From Moritella sp. PE36 (GTDB taxonomy: Bacteria; Pseudomonadota; Gammaproteobacteria; Enterobacterales; Moritellaceae): a stretch of DNA of 35,695 nucleotides. A program made the translations under genes and the position numbers. The DNA is taken from the NCBI RefSeq assembly GCF_000170855.1, contig NZ_ABCQ01000048.1:1-35695 (forward strand), written 5' to 3'. Of this stretch, positions 1 through 7,900 are shown in pieces (the first letter of the stretch is position 1; every line of letters starts with the position of its first letter). The notes beneath the pieces were generated by a model. It did not search any database. It was given only the letters and a program-made list of their open reading frames with translations, and was not told where the DNA came from.

Positions 1-2
1 AA

Positions 3-1088
3 CGTAATGATGACGGTATTTGGCTACTGCCTTTGATTGCGTTATTAGCGGCATTTAGTTTTCGCAAACAACTGTTTTTCAGCTTTTTCTTGGTGTTTTT
101 ACTGCAACCAGAATCAAGCTATGCGGCGGATACTTCAATTTGGAATAACAGTAACGAAAACGGATCATTGCTGTTTCAAAAGGCAGAATATCAACAAGCA
201 GCAGATACCTTCTCGGATGCTAACTGGCAAGCTAGCGCCCTGTATAAAGCAGGTGAATACCAGCAAGCTATCGATCTGTGGGCTGATGAGACAAGCAGTG
301 ATGCCTCGTATAACCAGGGCAATGCCTTCATGCAACTCGGTAATATTGATGAAGCCACGAAAGCTTATGATCAAGCATTAAAACTCGATCCTGAAAATAA
401 CGATGCTAAAGGTAACTTAGCACTTGCTAAACAAATGCAGCAGCAACAGAAACAGCAGCAAGGTGACAAAGGCGAAGACAGTCAAAACCAGCAAGACAGT
501 CAAAGCCAACAAGACAGTCAAAGCCAGCAAGACAGTCAAAGCCAGCAAGACAGTCAAAGCCAGCAAGACAGTCAAAGCCAGCAAGACAGTCAAAGCCAGC
601 AAGACAGTCAGAGCCAGCAAGACAGTCAAAGCCAGCAAGACAGTCAAAACCAACAAGACAGTCAAAACCAGCAAGACAGTCAAAGCCAGCAAGACAGTCA
701 GAGCCAACAAGACAGTCAAAGCCAACAAGACAGTCAAAGCCAACAAGACAGTCAAAGCCAACAAGACAGTCAAAGCCAGCAAGACAGTCAAAGCCAGCAA
801 GACAGTCAAAGCCAGCAAGACAGTCAAAGCCAGCAAGACAGTCAAGATAAAGTGGGTGTCGCTGGACAACAAGATCAAACTGATGAAAAGCCTGAAGATG
901 GCAGTGCTCAAGGATTATCAGCAGCGCAACAAACGCCATTAGAAAAAGAACAACAAAAGCGCTTACAAAAATGGCTGCGGAATATCCCTGATGATCCCTC
1001 TTTATTATTAAGAAATAAAATGTATATAGAAAGTCAGCAACGTAATGCTGAATCAAATCAGCAAAATAGTTCGGAGCAAATATGGTAA
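3..1088 (+). CDS. VWA/TPR Bat-type membrane protein, 5' end outside window
   Basis: The frame is open to the left edge (codons from base 3), so the real start and probably an N-terminal von Willebrand A domain lie outside. What is visible: two hydrophobic stretches, the second ending in SSYA, then one or two TPR units (ALYKAGEYQQAIDLW; ALKLDPENNDAKGNLA). A Gln/Asp/Ser repeat of 20.5 hexapeptides follows, then the tail motif WLRNIPDDPSLLLRNK. That tail and the overlap with batD are typical of the VWA-TPR protein of 'aerotolerance' (Bat) operons, membrane proteins acting with a MoxR ATPase and of unclear biochemical role. The TTG at 33 is a possible internal start but probably not the true one. 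The stop overlaps batD by 7 bases, implying translational coupling. Confidence 0.75.
   Translation, partial: RNDDGIWLLPLIALLAAFSFRKQLFFSFFLVFLLQPESSYAADTSIWNNSNENGSLLFQKAEYQQAADTFSDANWQASALYKAGEYQQAIDLWADETSSDASYNQGNAFMQLGNIDEATKAYDQALKLDPENNDAKGNLALAKQMQQQQKQQQGDKGEDSQNQQDSQSQQDSQSQQDSQSQQDSQSQQDSQSQQDSQSQQDSQSQQDSQSQQDSQNQQDSQNQQDSQSQQDSQSQQDSQSQQDSQSQQDSQSQQDSQSQQDSQSQQDSQSQQDSQSQQDSQDKVGVAGQQDQTDEKPEDGSAQGLSAAQQTPLEKEQQKRLQKWLRNIPDDPSLLLRNKMYIESQQRNAESNQQNSSEQIW
477..845 (+). repeat. 18-bp in-frame tandem repeat, 20.5 copies
   Basis: The unit is gacagtcaaagccagcaa (Asp-Ser-Gln-Ser-Gln-Gln). It starts at 477 and recurs every 18 bases to 837, giving 21 DSQ triplets. Variants are few: AAC for AGC (Asn for Ser) in the first unit and two central ones, CAA/CAG swaps, and two units with CAG after AGT. 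The near-identity at DNA level suggests recent expansion by slippage. Copy changes would alter linker length without shifting the frame. Confidence 0.97.
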
Positions 1089-2845
1089 AGGCAGTACAGA
1101 CACATCGCCGTGGTTATAATTTTTCACTCATGGCGAATATTTTCATCCTTGCAGGCTTACTATTTACGCTCAGTTCTCAGGCAAATGCAGCGCTAAAGAT
1201 AACAGCATCCGTCAATCAAAACCCCGTAGTGCAAGGGAGCAGCTTTATCCTTGAAATCCGCGCCAATGAGAGTATTAGCGCCAGTGATTGGAATAGCTCA
1301 ACACTGCTGGCTAATTTTGTCGTAGGCAGAACATCGAGCAATAGTCAAAGCAGTTATTTCAATGGCAAGACCACACATATAACAACCCTGACAACCGTAT
1401 TAATGGCTCGGAACACAGGTGCTTATACCATACCCGCATTCAAAATTGATGGTGCGACAACACAACCGATTAAAGTAAATGTCATCTCATCGACAACAGC
1501 CAATAGCCGCGGTCTAAATAACCGTAACATTGAATTGAAAGTAAATATATCGAATGAAACCATCTATGTGGGTCAGCAGTTTATCTATACAACCACCTTG
1601 TATATTGCCCAAAACACCAAGATGCAATCGGGCAACCTTACCGAACCGACAGTGACAGACGGTGTAGTAAAACAAATTGGTAAAGATGAAAACGCCAGTC
1701 AAATCATTAACGGTAGACGCTTTGAAACAATCACACGTCAATATGCCATCACCATTAATACCGCTGGAACAACCACCATTTCACCAACTCGGTTTGAAGG
1801 CCAAGTAAGTACCGCAAAACGCGGCTATCGTTTTGGGTCTGTTACGCCAGTGATCATCCAAGCTGACACTTTACATTTAAATATTCAAACACAACCCATA
1901 GACTACCAAGGCGAATGGTTAGTCAGTGACTTTGTTCAACTCGTTGAAGAGTTGCAACCATTACAAAATAGCTATCAACAAGGTGAGTCAATAACACGCA
2001 CTATCACACTAACCGTTGCGAACGTAGATAAGTCAGCGCTACCCGATTTAGCCATCAGCTGGCCTAAAACAGCCAAAATCTATCCAGATAAACCGCAATT
2101 TACCAACTTTGCACAACAAGGAACTCACTTCTCGCAACAAGTATTAAGTTTTGCCATCATACCCAATCAAATCGGGGAATTAACATTACCAGCGTTATCT
2201 ATTCCTTGGTTTAATAACAAAACCCAACAACAAGAATGGGCAACACTACCGGCTAAAACAGTGACTATCGTAGCAAGTGAAAACAGTGTTCCAGTTGAAA
2301 ACAATACTAACAAACAAAATGGTGAAACAAACTCAACGCCATCGCTCGCATCTAATGATCGTGGACAGACAGATATACAAACGTCATCGACAGCAACAAC
2401 TGAGTCTTCAATATGGCGTTGGTTAACCTTTATTTTTGCTGGGTTGTGGTTATTAACCTGCGTAACTTGGTTTATCTTACGCAGAGGCACTCAACAAATC
2501 AGTCACCAGAAAGTAGCTAATACGGCTAAACCTGACAATATCTGGCCACAGTTAGAAACGGCACTTAAGAATAATGATGCTAAGCAAAGTAGTCGACTAT
2601 TACACGCTTGGTTTAAACAGCAATGGCCCGAAATCAAAGATCCGCACCTAGCTTCACTACCGATGAGTCCAGAATGTCTGCAAACTTGCCAACAACTGTT
2701 GACCTGTACTTACGGTAAAAACACTGACGTTGCGAATTGGCAAGGGCAGGCATTATTAGCGCAATTAATCAAATTGAGAAACTCAAAACCAGCAATAACA
2801 AAATCGCAACAACCAAGTATTAAAACTCAACTTAATCCATCATAA
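1082..2845 (+). CDS. batD: BatD family protein
   Basis: 587 aa. A signal peptide ends near ANA-ALK (residue about 37). A periplasmic region of beta-sandwich character opens with ITASVNQNPVVQGSSF, the hallmark start of BatD ('oxygen tolerance') proteins. One transmembrane helix lies at about residues 445-466 (WLTFIFAGLWLL), followed by a cytoplasmic tail of about 120 aa rich in Trp and Gln. The ATG overlaps the preceding VWA/TPR gene by 7 bases, so the two are one operon. Family members are envelope proteins whose precise role is unsettled; the aerotolerance phenotype was reported for Bacteroides. A bulged stem-loop follows at 2862. Confidence 0.85.
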   Translation: MVKAVQTHRRGYNFSLMANIFILAGLLFTLSSQANAALKITASVNQNPVVQGSSFILEIRANESISASDWNSSTLLANFVVGRTSSNSQSSYFNGKTTHITTLTTVLMARNTGAYTIPAFKIDGATTQPIKVNVISSTTANSRGLNNRNIELKVNISNETIYVGQQFIYTTTLYIAQNTKMQSGNLTEPTVTDGVVKQIGKDENASQIINGRRFETITRQYAITINTAGTTTISPTRFEGQVSTAKRGYRFGSVTPVIIQADTLHLNIQTQPIDYQGEWLVSDFVQLVEELQPLQNSYQQGESITRTITLTVANVDKSALPDLAISWPKTAKIYPDKPQFTNFAQQGTHFSQQVLSFAIIPNQIGELTLPALSIPWFNNKTQQQEWATLPAKTVTIVASENSVPVENNTNKQNGETNSTPSLASNDRGQTDIQTSSTATTESSIWRWLTFIFAGLWLLTCVTWFILRRGTQQISHQKVANTAKPDNIWPQLETALKNNDAKQSSRLLHAWFKQQWPEIKDPHLASLPMSPECLQTCQQLLTCTYGKNTDVANWQGQALLAQLIKLRNSKPAITKSQQPSIKTQLNPS

Positions 2846-2861
2846 TTTACCCATAAGTACT

Positions 2862-2893
2862 CGAAATGGCGTCTATAGATGACGCCACTTTCG
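2862..2893 (+). terminator. stem-loop after batD, possible terminator
   Basis: Arms CGAAATGGCGTC (2862-2873) and GACGCCA-c-TTTCG (2881-2893) pair over 12 bp with one bulged C and a 7-base loop. It begins 17 bases past the stop. The following T tract is weak, so this is a moderate call. Confidence 0.5.
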
Positions 2894-3022
2894 TTTGTGA
2901 AAGTAAAAATACACCAAAAGGCTCGAATTCGAACATCAAACCCCGCGTTTAAAATGCTCGAACATTGAACAACATCGCTAGTATATGAAAATGAAAGATT
3001 CAGATGAGCATTCACAACTTTC

Positions 3023-3057
3023 AACTGAAAGTCCATTTGCGTTAACTGAAAGTTAAC
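3023..3057 (+). promoter_or_regulatory. paired AACTGAAAGT boxes upstream of fbp
   Basis: Two identical 10-mers start 21 bases apart, two helical turns, so a dimeric regulator could bind one DNA face. Each core CTGAAAG partly resembles a Cra half-site (consensus roughly STGAAWC), and Cra controls fbp in enterics. The last position differs, so a Cra assignment is only a hypothesis. Confidence 0.3.
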
Positions 3058-3173
3058 AACTTAATCTACAAATTACATACATTTATCTATTACCCGCACT
3101 AGATATCCACCTTAAAAAAGCGCAAAATAGGCTCAGTTATCGGATTTAATTATTGCTTTATTAGGGAATTGGA

Positions 3174-4190
3174 ATGTTAATACATAAAACACTTGGTGAG
3201 TTCATCGTTGAGAATCAATCTGATTTTCCACATGCAAAAGGTGATTTAACAGCATTATTAAGTTCAATCAAACTTGCTGCTAAAATTGTAAACCGTGAAA
3301 TCAATAAAGCTGGCTTGGTTGATATTAGAGGTGCAAGTGGCATTGAAAACATCCAAGGCGAAGAACAGCAAAAACTCGATATGTATGCGAACGAAGTATT
3401 TAAAAATGCGTTGATTGCACGTGGTGAAGTTTGTGGTATAGCTTCTGAAGAAGAAGATCATTACGTATTTTTTGACAATGAAAATAGCCGTAATGCTAAC
3501 TATGTAGTGTTAATGGATCCGCTAGATGGTTCATCAAACATTGATGTTAATGTGTCTGTTGGTACAATTTTCTCTATCTACCGACGTATATCTCCTGTTG
3601 GCGGTCCAGTATCAATGGAAGACTTCTTACAAGTTGGTCGTAAGCAAGTTGCAGCTGGTTATGTAGTCTATGGCTCATCAACCATGTTGGTATATACAAC
3701 AGGTAATGGTGTTCATGGTTTCACTTACGATCCATCAATTGGCGTATTCTGCTTATCACATGAAGCAATGACCTTCCCTAAATCTGGTAAAATCTATTCG
3801 ATCAATGAAGGTAACTACAGCAAGTTCCCACTTGGTGTGAAGAAATACATTAAATATTGCCAAGAAGAAGATGATACGACGAACCGCCCTTATACATCAC
3901 GTTATATCGGTTCTTTAGTATCTGACTTCCACCGTAACCTGCTTAAAGGTGGCATCTACATTTACCCACAAACAGCACAAGCACCAACGGGCAAACTTCG
4001 CTTATTATACGAGTGCAACCCAATGGCTTTCCTTGCAGAACAAGCAGGTGCACTAGCGACAGATGGTTACACACCAATCCTAGATCTTAAGCCTACAGAG
4101 TTACACCAACGTGTACCTTTCTTCACCGGTTCTGTAGACATGATGGATACAGCACACCAGTTCATGAAAGAATACAAAGAAGAAGCCTAA
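3174..4190 (+). CDS. fbp: class I fructose-1,6-bisphosphatase
   Basis: 338 aa, close to the E. coli enzyme (332 aa) and collinear with it from KTLGEFIVE onward. It converts fructose 1,6-bisphosphate to fructose 6-phosphate in the cytoplasm, the committed step of gluconeogenesis. Visible motifs: acidic metal-site run SEEED (91-95), metal-binding DPLDGSSN (115-122), [16 protein letters not shown], and GGIYIYP with [20 protein letters not shown]. The ATG at 3174 is preceded by AGGGAATTGGA. It adds three residues before the usual start and is the only good initiator. The gene is monocistronic, ending at the strong hairpin at 4217. Fbp beside fadL suits growth on fatty acids, though that link is inference. 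Confidence 0.98.
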   Translation: MLIHKTLGEFIVENQSDFPHAKGDLTALLSSIKLAAKIVNREINKAGLVDIRGASGIENIQGEEQQKLDMYANEVFKNALIARGEVCGIASEEEDHYVFFDNENSRNANYVVLMDPLDGSSNIDVNVSVGTIFSIYRRISPVGGPVSMEDFLQVGRKQVAAGYVVYGSSTMLVYTTGNGVHGFTYDPSIGVFCLSHEAMTFPKSGKIYSINEGNYSKFPLGVKKYIKYCQEEDDTTNRPYTSRYIGSLVSDFHRNLLKGGIYIYPQTAQAPTGKLRLLYECNPMAFLAEQAGALATDGYTPILDLKPTELHQRVPFFTGSVDMMDTAHQFMKEYKEEA

Positions 4191-4216
4191 TTTAAGCCTT
4201 TTTAACACCTATTCTT

Positions 4217-4259
4217 AAGCCACGTCATCTTCTATTCGAGAAGGTGACGTGGCTTTTTT
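4217..4259 (+). terminator. strong intrinsic terminator of fbp
   Basis: AAGCCACGTCA (4217-4227) pairs with TGACGTGGCTT (4245-4255). The stem continues inward by a T-G wobble and CTTCT/AGAAG around loop ATTCG, giving about 17 bp, followed by a run of six T. Confidence 0.95.
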
Positions 4260-4277
4260 GTTATAAGGGTTTGTATG

Positions 4278-4300
4278 TATACCCAAGTTACTTGGGTATA
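4278..4300. repeat. short palindrome, likely deleted REP-like copy
   Basis: TATACCCAAGT-T-ACTTGGGTATA is a perfect inverted repeat with 11-base arms. Its outer arms match those of the longer palindrome at 34892-34945, as if the centre had been lost. Confidence 0.65.
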
Positions 4301-4378
4301 TTATAAACAACAACATAGTTAAATGTGACAGACGTGACACTTCCTTTAAATTTGTATCAAAAAAGATTGACACCATTA

Positions 4379-4394
4379 TTTGACGTTGATCACA
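4379..4394 (+). promoter_or_regulatory. CRP-like site
   Basis: TTTGA-N6-TCACA matches the CRP pattern TGTGA-N6-TCACA at 9 of 10 fixed positions. It lies about 355 bases before the fadL ATG, far for direct activation unless the 5' leader is long. cAMP-CRP control of fatty-acid uptake genes is known in enterics; here it is a candidate only. Confidence 0.3.
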
Positions 4395-4643
4395 AAAATA
4401 AACATTAACTTTGACTTTTCAACTATCAGAATAAGTACTCTAATAAAATTGGAAGCGATAACAATTTAATAACAACACATGCACACTGAAATAAATACAT
4501 AACTATCAACACGTTAAGATAAACACCCCCGTCAACTATTTTTCCCATTAAACGTCAAGTCTTAATAATCAAACATTACACCTTGTGATTATTGTTAATT
4601 ACAAAGCACGAACAAGCAGTTACTATTTACTCATACTATCGAC

Positions 4644-4660
4644 AACTGGTCCGACCTGGG
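4644..4660 (+). promoter_or_regulatory. FadR operator upstream of fadL
   Basis: AACTGGTCCGACCTGGG matches the FadR operator core (AACTGGTCnGACCTGTT-like) at all but the last two positions. FadR binds such sites without ligand and is released by long-chain acyl-CoA. A -10-like CATACTAT lies just upstream (4632-4639), so the operator would cover the start of transcription, as at other FadR-repressed genes. Confidence 0.82.
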
Positions 4661-4748
4661 CAAACAAAAGGAACCTTGTTTTTCTATTCAGAGATCGACA
4701 CCAGTAGCGAGTTAACAAAATAAAAATTATAAAAATGAGTAATTAACT

Positions 4749-5990
4749 ATGTCTAAAATTAAAAAAACAACGCTTGCTACCGCCCTACTGCTGGTAACTG
4801 CACAATCTTCTGCTGCTGGTTTCCAAGTAAGCGAACATTCAGCATCTGGTCTTGGACGAGCTTTTGCTGGTGAAGCAGCCGTTGCTGATAACGCATCTGT
4901 ACTTGCACGTAACCCAGCTGCAATGTCACGTTTCGATAAAGCTGAAATTTCAGTTGTTGGCTCTTACATAGCACCAACCGCAGATATTAAAGGTGTTAAT
5001 GACCCAACGCCATACAACGATGCTTCACGCCTAGATTCAAACGACGTCATTAACGATGCTTTTGTTCCAGCATTTTATTATGTTCAGCCGATTAATAGCA
5101 AAGTAGCTATAGGTCTGGCTATGTTTTCAGGTTACGGCATGGTATCGGAGCATGAAGATGACTACGCTGTAGGCGCAGGTGCTGGTACAACCGACCTTCT
5201 AACGTTCAATATCAACCCAAGTGTCTCTTTTAAAGCTACTGATGAATTGAGCTTAGGTTTAGGGCTTAGCGCTGTCTATGCAAAAGCAACACTAGAAAGA
5301 AATTTAGGTGATTTGTCGTCAACTTTAGGCGGTTCAGCCGACAGCCAGTTATTCCTTCTTGAAGGCGATGCTTGGGGTTACGGCTGGAACGTTGGCGCAC
5401 TATATGAATTTAGCGAAAATAACCGCATTGGTTTAGCGTACCGTTCACAAGTTGATATCGAGTTTGAAGGTGACTTCACTGGTGTTACCAGTGGTGGTAA
5501 CAAAATTCAAACGACCTTAGAAATTCCGTTACCCGCTACCGTTGAAATTTCTGGTTACCATAAAGTAACGCCGAAAATTGCATTAACTTATAGTGCATTG
5601 TGGACGCAATGGAGTAAGTTTACTGAATTAGAAGCTAACAGTAGCGAATGTACTGTCACAGCAACCCCAACGGAATGTTTCAAAAAAGAAGAGCATTACG
5701 ATGACAACATACGTTACGCTGTCGGTGCTGAATATTATGTTGGTAACACAACGTTACGTGCAGGTTTCGCCTTTGATGAGCAAGCGGGTGAAACGACACT
5801 GAGTATCCCTGATACAGATCGTTACTGGTACACTATGGGTGCAACTTACGAACTAGATCAAACCTTAAGTTTTGACTTCGCACTAGCTTATATCTTTACG
5901 AAAGAACTTGAATTCACTGAATACGGTTATACTTTCGCAGGTCAAGGTGATGCAATCATTGCTTCAGCTCAAGTAAACTATCGTTTCTAA
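4749..5990 (+). CDS. fadL: FadL-family outer-membrane fatty-acid transporter (copy 1)
   Basis: 413 aa. The signal peptide ends SSAA-GFQ, and the mature start GFQVSEHSASGLGRAFAGEA is the classic FadL N-terminus, which folds into the hatch of the 14-strand barrel. The conserved NPAAMSRF follows at about residue 57. It ends NYRF with the terminal Phe expected for BAM-dependent assembly. FadL proteins carry long-chain fatty acids and other hydrophobic compounds across the outer membrane by lateral diffusion. Two Cys (SSECTV, TECFKK) probably form a disulfide in an extracellular loop. It is first of three tandem paralogs and the only one with a clear FadR site. A hairpin after the gene separates it from copy 2. 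Confidence 0.93.
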   Translation: MSKIKKTTLATALLLVTAQSSAAGFQVSEHSASGLGRAFAGEAAVADNASVLARNPAAMSRFDKAEISVVGSYIAPTADIKGVNDPTPYNDASRLDSNDVINDAFVPAFYYVQPINSKVAIGLAMFSGYGMVSEHEDDYAVGAGAGTTDLLTFNINPSVSFKATDELSLGLGLSAVYAKATLERNLGDLSSTLGGSADSQLFLLEGDAWGYGWNVGALYEFSENNRIGLAYRSQVDIEFEGDFTGVTSGGNKIQTTLEIPLPATVEISGYHKVTPKIALTYSALWTQWSKFTELEANSSECTVTATPTECFKKEEHYDDNIRYAVGAEYYVGNTTLRAGFAFDEQAGETTLSIPDTDRYWYTMGATYELDQTLSFDFALAYIFTKELEFTEYGYTFAGQGDAIIASAQVNYRF

Positions 5991-6032
5991 GTTTATTTAT
6001 CTAAGTAAGATAATGAATTAAATACAGTAATA

Positions 6033-6063
6033 AAATAGCGCCACAAGGCGCTATTTCTATTTT
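6033..6063 (+). terminator. intrinsic terminator after fadL copy 1
   Basis: AAATAGCGCC (6033-6042), loop ACAA, GGCGCTATTT (6047-6056), then CTATTTT. A perfect 10-bp stem ending 42 bases after the stop. Confidence 0.88.
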
Positions 6064-6070
6064 CGACTAA

Positions 6071-6096
6071 CCTTAAAATAAGGCATCATTTTAAGG
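6071..6096 (+). promoter_or_regulatory. inverted repeat covering the ribosome binding site of fadL copy 2
   Basis: CCTTAAAAT (6071-6079) and ATTTTAAGG (6088-6096) are perfect arms around AAGGCATC. The right arm overlaps the Shine-Dalgarno AAGGGA (6094-6099), 8 bases before the ATG at 6105. In RNA this hairpin would hide the ribosome site; in DNA it could equally be an operator. Confidence 0.5.
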
Positions 6097-6104
6097 GAAT
6101 AAAT

Positions 6105-7397
6105 ATGAGAAAAACCTGTAGTCGTGATTCGCCTATCGTCTACCTAAGTGCTCTTCTTAGCCTAATCGCCTATTCCAGCCCTGTAACTTACGCAGCATCC
6201 TACCAATCTTCAACAACCTCAGCCATCGAACTCGGTACTGCTGGCGCAGGCAGCGCTGCTGATACAACTAACCTAGCTAACATAGCTGTAAACCCAGCGA
6301 TAACAGCAGCATTTTCATATCCCGCTATGGCCATTGCAGCTATTTTCGTAAAATCAGAGAAAGACATACACGGTGAATATTATTCTGGTGGTGATCCAGG
6401 TGCTTTAGATAACTCAAGTATCGGAGATAACTACGTTGTCCCCTCAGGTTATTTCGCATTTCCCATTAATCATAAATGGTCATTTGGGCTTGCTACGTTT
6501 TCTAATTATAACGTACGTAACAATTATGATAGTGAATACCCTGCTGGGATCCTCACAGGACAACGTTCCTTATTCACGTATGAAATAAACCCCAATATCG
6601 CGGTTAAATTAACAGACAAGCTTTATCTTGGCATAGGAGTCAGTGCTATTTATGGTAACTATCAACTAGCGACTAATTATGGTGCTCAAAACCCAAACAA
6701 CCCAAGTCAAATATATCAAGACTTTAACGGTTCAGGACTCGGCTTTCGATATAGTATTGGCGGGCTATATAAAATAAATAAACACCATCAATTCGGTTTA
6801 TCTTATCGAACAGCAACGGAGATTGAAACAGAAGGCGACTTCACCACGCTGGCGAAGAATAATGATCTCGAATTCCAAGATACCACAACACTTTCGATGG
6901 CAGTACCAAGTGAACTAACGCTATCAGGCTTCCATCAGCTGGATCCGCGATTAGCAGTACAGTATTCTCTCGCTTGGTATGGTTGGGAGAATCTAGATTA
7001 CATTTCAGTATCACATCCAGACTGCCCTGCTAATCTCGACTTTAATTTACCGCAAGGGCAATGTTTAATTGAATCTGTTACTGCAGAAGATAGCTGGAAA
7101 ATTGCATTTGCAGTCAGCTACAAATTAAGCGATGTGATTTTACTGCGCAGTGGTGCGTCAACAGAAAAAGCAACTGAAAGCGCAACCTTCGCAATACCAT
7201 ATGATAAGAAAACAAACTTCAGTTTTGGATTAACTTATTATGCGAGTCGCACATTAAGTTTCGATATAGGCCTTACCTATGCGAGATACGATACAACGCG
7301 AATTAAAGATACGATTGGCCTTGATGACTTCGATGTAAGCACAGAAGGCAATAGCACTATGCTTGGATTACAACTAAATTATCAATTGATTGATTAA
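6105..7397 (+). CDS. FadL-family outer-membrane protein (copy 2, divergent)
   Basis: 430 aa. The signal peptide ends VTYA-ASY. The fold markers persist (AIELGTAGAGSAAD, VNPAIT, paired beta-strands), but the mature N-terminus has lost the GFQ motif of its neighbours. Two Cys (HPDCPA, GQCLIE) sit in the loop that holds Cys in copy 1. The C-terminus is LNYQLID rather than ending in an aromatic residue, unusual for a beta-signal. The ATG follows AAGGGAAT, which lies in a hairpin arm. These changes suggest a different substrate or specialised role; the ligand is unknown. A terminator upstream and 114 bases of spacer make separate control from copy 1 likely. Confidence 0.87.
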   Translation: MRKTCSRDSPIVYLSALLSLIAYSSPVTYAASYQSSTTSAIELGTAGAGSAADTTNLANIAVNPAITAAFSYPAMAIAAIFVKSEKDIHGEYYSGGDPGALDNSSIGDNYVVPSGYFAFPINHKWSFGLATFSNYNVRNNYDSEYPAGILTGQRSLFTYEINPNIAVKLTDKLYLGIGVSAIYGNYQLATNYGAQNPNNPSQIYQDFNGSGLGFRYSIGGLYKINKHHQFGLSYRTATEIETEGDFTTLAKNNDLEFQDTTTLSMAVPSELTLSGFHQLDPRLAVQYSLAWYGWENLDYISVSHPDCPANLDFNLPQGQCLIESVTAEDSWKIAFAVSYKLSDVILLRSGASTEKATESATFAIPYDKKTNFSFGLTYYASRTLSFDIGLTYARYDTTRIKDTIGLDDFDVSTEGNSTMLGLQLNYQLID

Positions 7398-7900
7398 TAA
7401 TTTGATTGATTAACCAAACCAAAATAGAGTGCTAGCTCTTATTAATTATGCCTTAAAATACGGTTAATACTATTATCACTAAAACACATTAGATTACATT
7501 AGTACTTAAAAACCACTTAAAACAAAGCCACTTACCAATAGTAAACACTAACTTCAAACGGTTATTCACATTTGAATAGTGTTACTAATTACATACCTCT
7601 TGTCCTCACATAAACATCTCGCTAAATCCCTATAATAGGTCCAACTCAGCTAGCAGCGTGTATAAACACGTTCGAGTAAAACTGTAATTAACATGGATGT
7701 ATTTACATTATACCAAGCACAATAAATAGATAATCATTCTTTCTGGTTAAAACAGACACTAACTACGTTGTTAATTTTGAAATTAGAATAACTAGTTACG
7801 GCAATTAACGCCTTGTTATTGTCAATTTTTCCAGCGAAATAATAGATCACTTATTTAGTGAGCTTGGTATTCAATTATTTATATAAGACAGGGATTAGTC
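7398..7900. other. spacer between fadL copies 2 and 3
   Basis: 503 bases without a gene. The right part is a MITE-like element (7711-7869) ending 31 bases before the next ATG. A weak FadR-like core, AGGTCCAACTC (7637-7647), is noted but not called. The rest is AT-rich with no strong terminator. Confidence 0.7.
7711..7869 (+). mobile_element. MITE-like element, copy A
   Basis: 159 bp, starting TACCAAGC and ending GCTTGGTA as perfect 8-base terminal inverted repeats. It aligns without gaps to 29810-29968 with about 20 mismatches by eye. No coding capacity. TA at both ends suits a TA-duplicating (IS630/Tc1-mariner type) transposase acting in trans. The same end faces the downstream gene in both copies. 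Confidence 0.87.

Larger units (their letters stand above)
2846..3173. other. batD-fbp intergenic spacer
   Basis: 328 bases with no convincing gene. It holds the batD stem-loop (2862-2893) and, nearer fbp, two direct copies of AACTGAAAGT (3023-3032 and 3044-3053). The second lies inside the inverted repeat GTTAAC-tgaaa-GTTAAC (3041-3057). Confidence 0.7.
4191..4748. other. fbp-fadL intergenic region
   Basis: 558 bases with no gene seen. It contains the fbp terminator, a short palindrome (4278-4300), a CRP-like site (4379-4394) and a FadR operator (4644-4660). A three-codon ATG ORF (4735-4746) ends just before the fadL ATG and probably has no coding role. Confidence 0.75.

Noticed and set aside
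477-845. CRISPR-like repetition
   Set aside because: Units are contiguous with no unique spacers and are in frame within a gene.
417-1056. Three other long ORFs across the repeat (424-942 plus; 417-911 and 427-1056 minus)
   Set aside because: An 18-base repeat without stops in those frames produces long shadow ORFs with monotonous repeats (LTVLLA, DCLAGF, KASKTV). The TPR frame fits a real family.
2827-3036. 69-codon minus-strand ORF between batD and fbp
   Set aside because: Overlaps the batD end and its stem-loop, has no family resemblance and no convincing ribosome site.
4735-4746. Three-codon upstream ORF before fadL copy 1
   Set aside because: Too short and lacks its own ribosome site; probably chance.
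7637-7647. Second FadR-like core, AGGTCCAACTC, upstream of fadL copy 3
   Set aside because: Only about 7 of 11 core positions match and the palindrome is lost; too weak to call.
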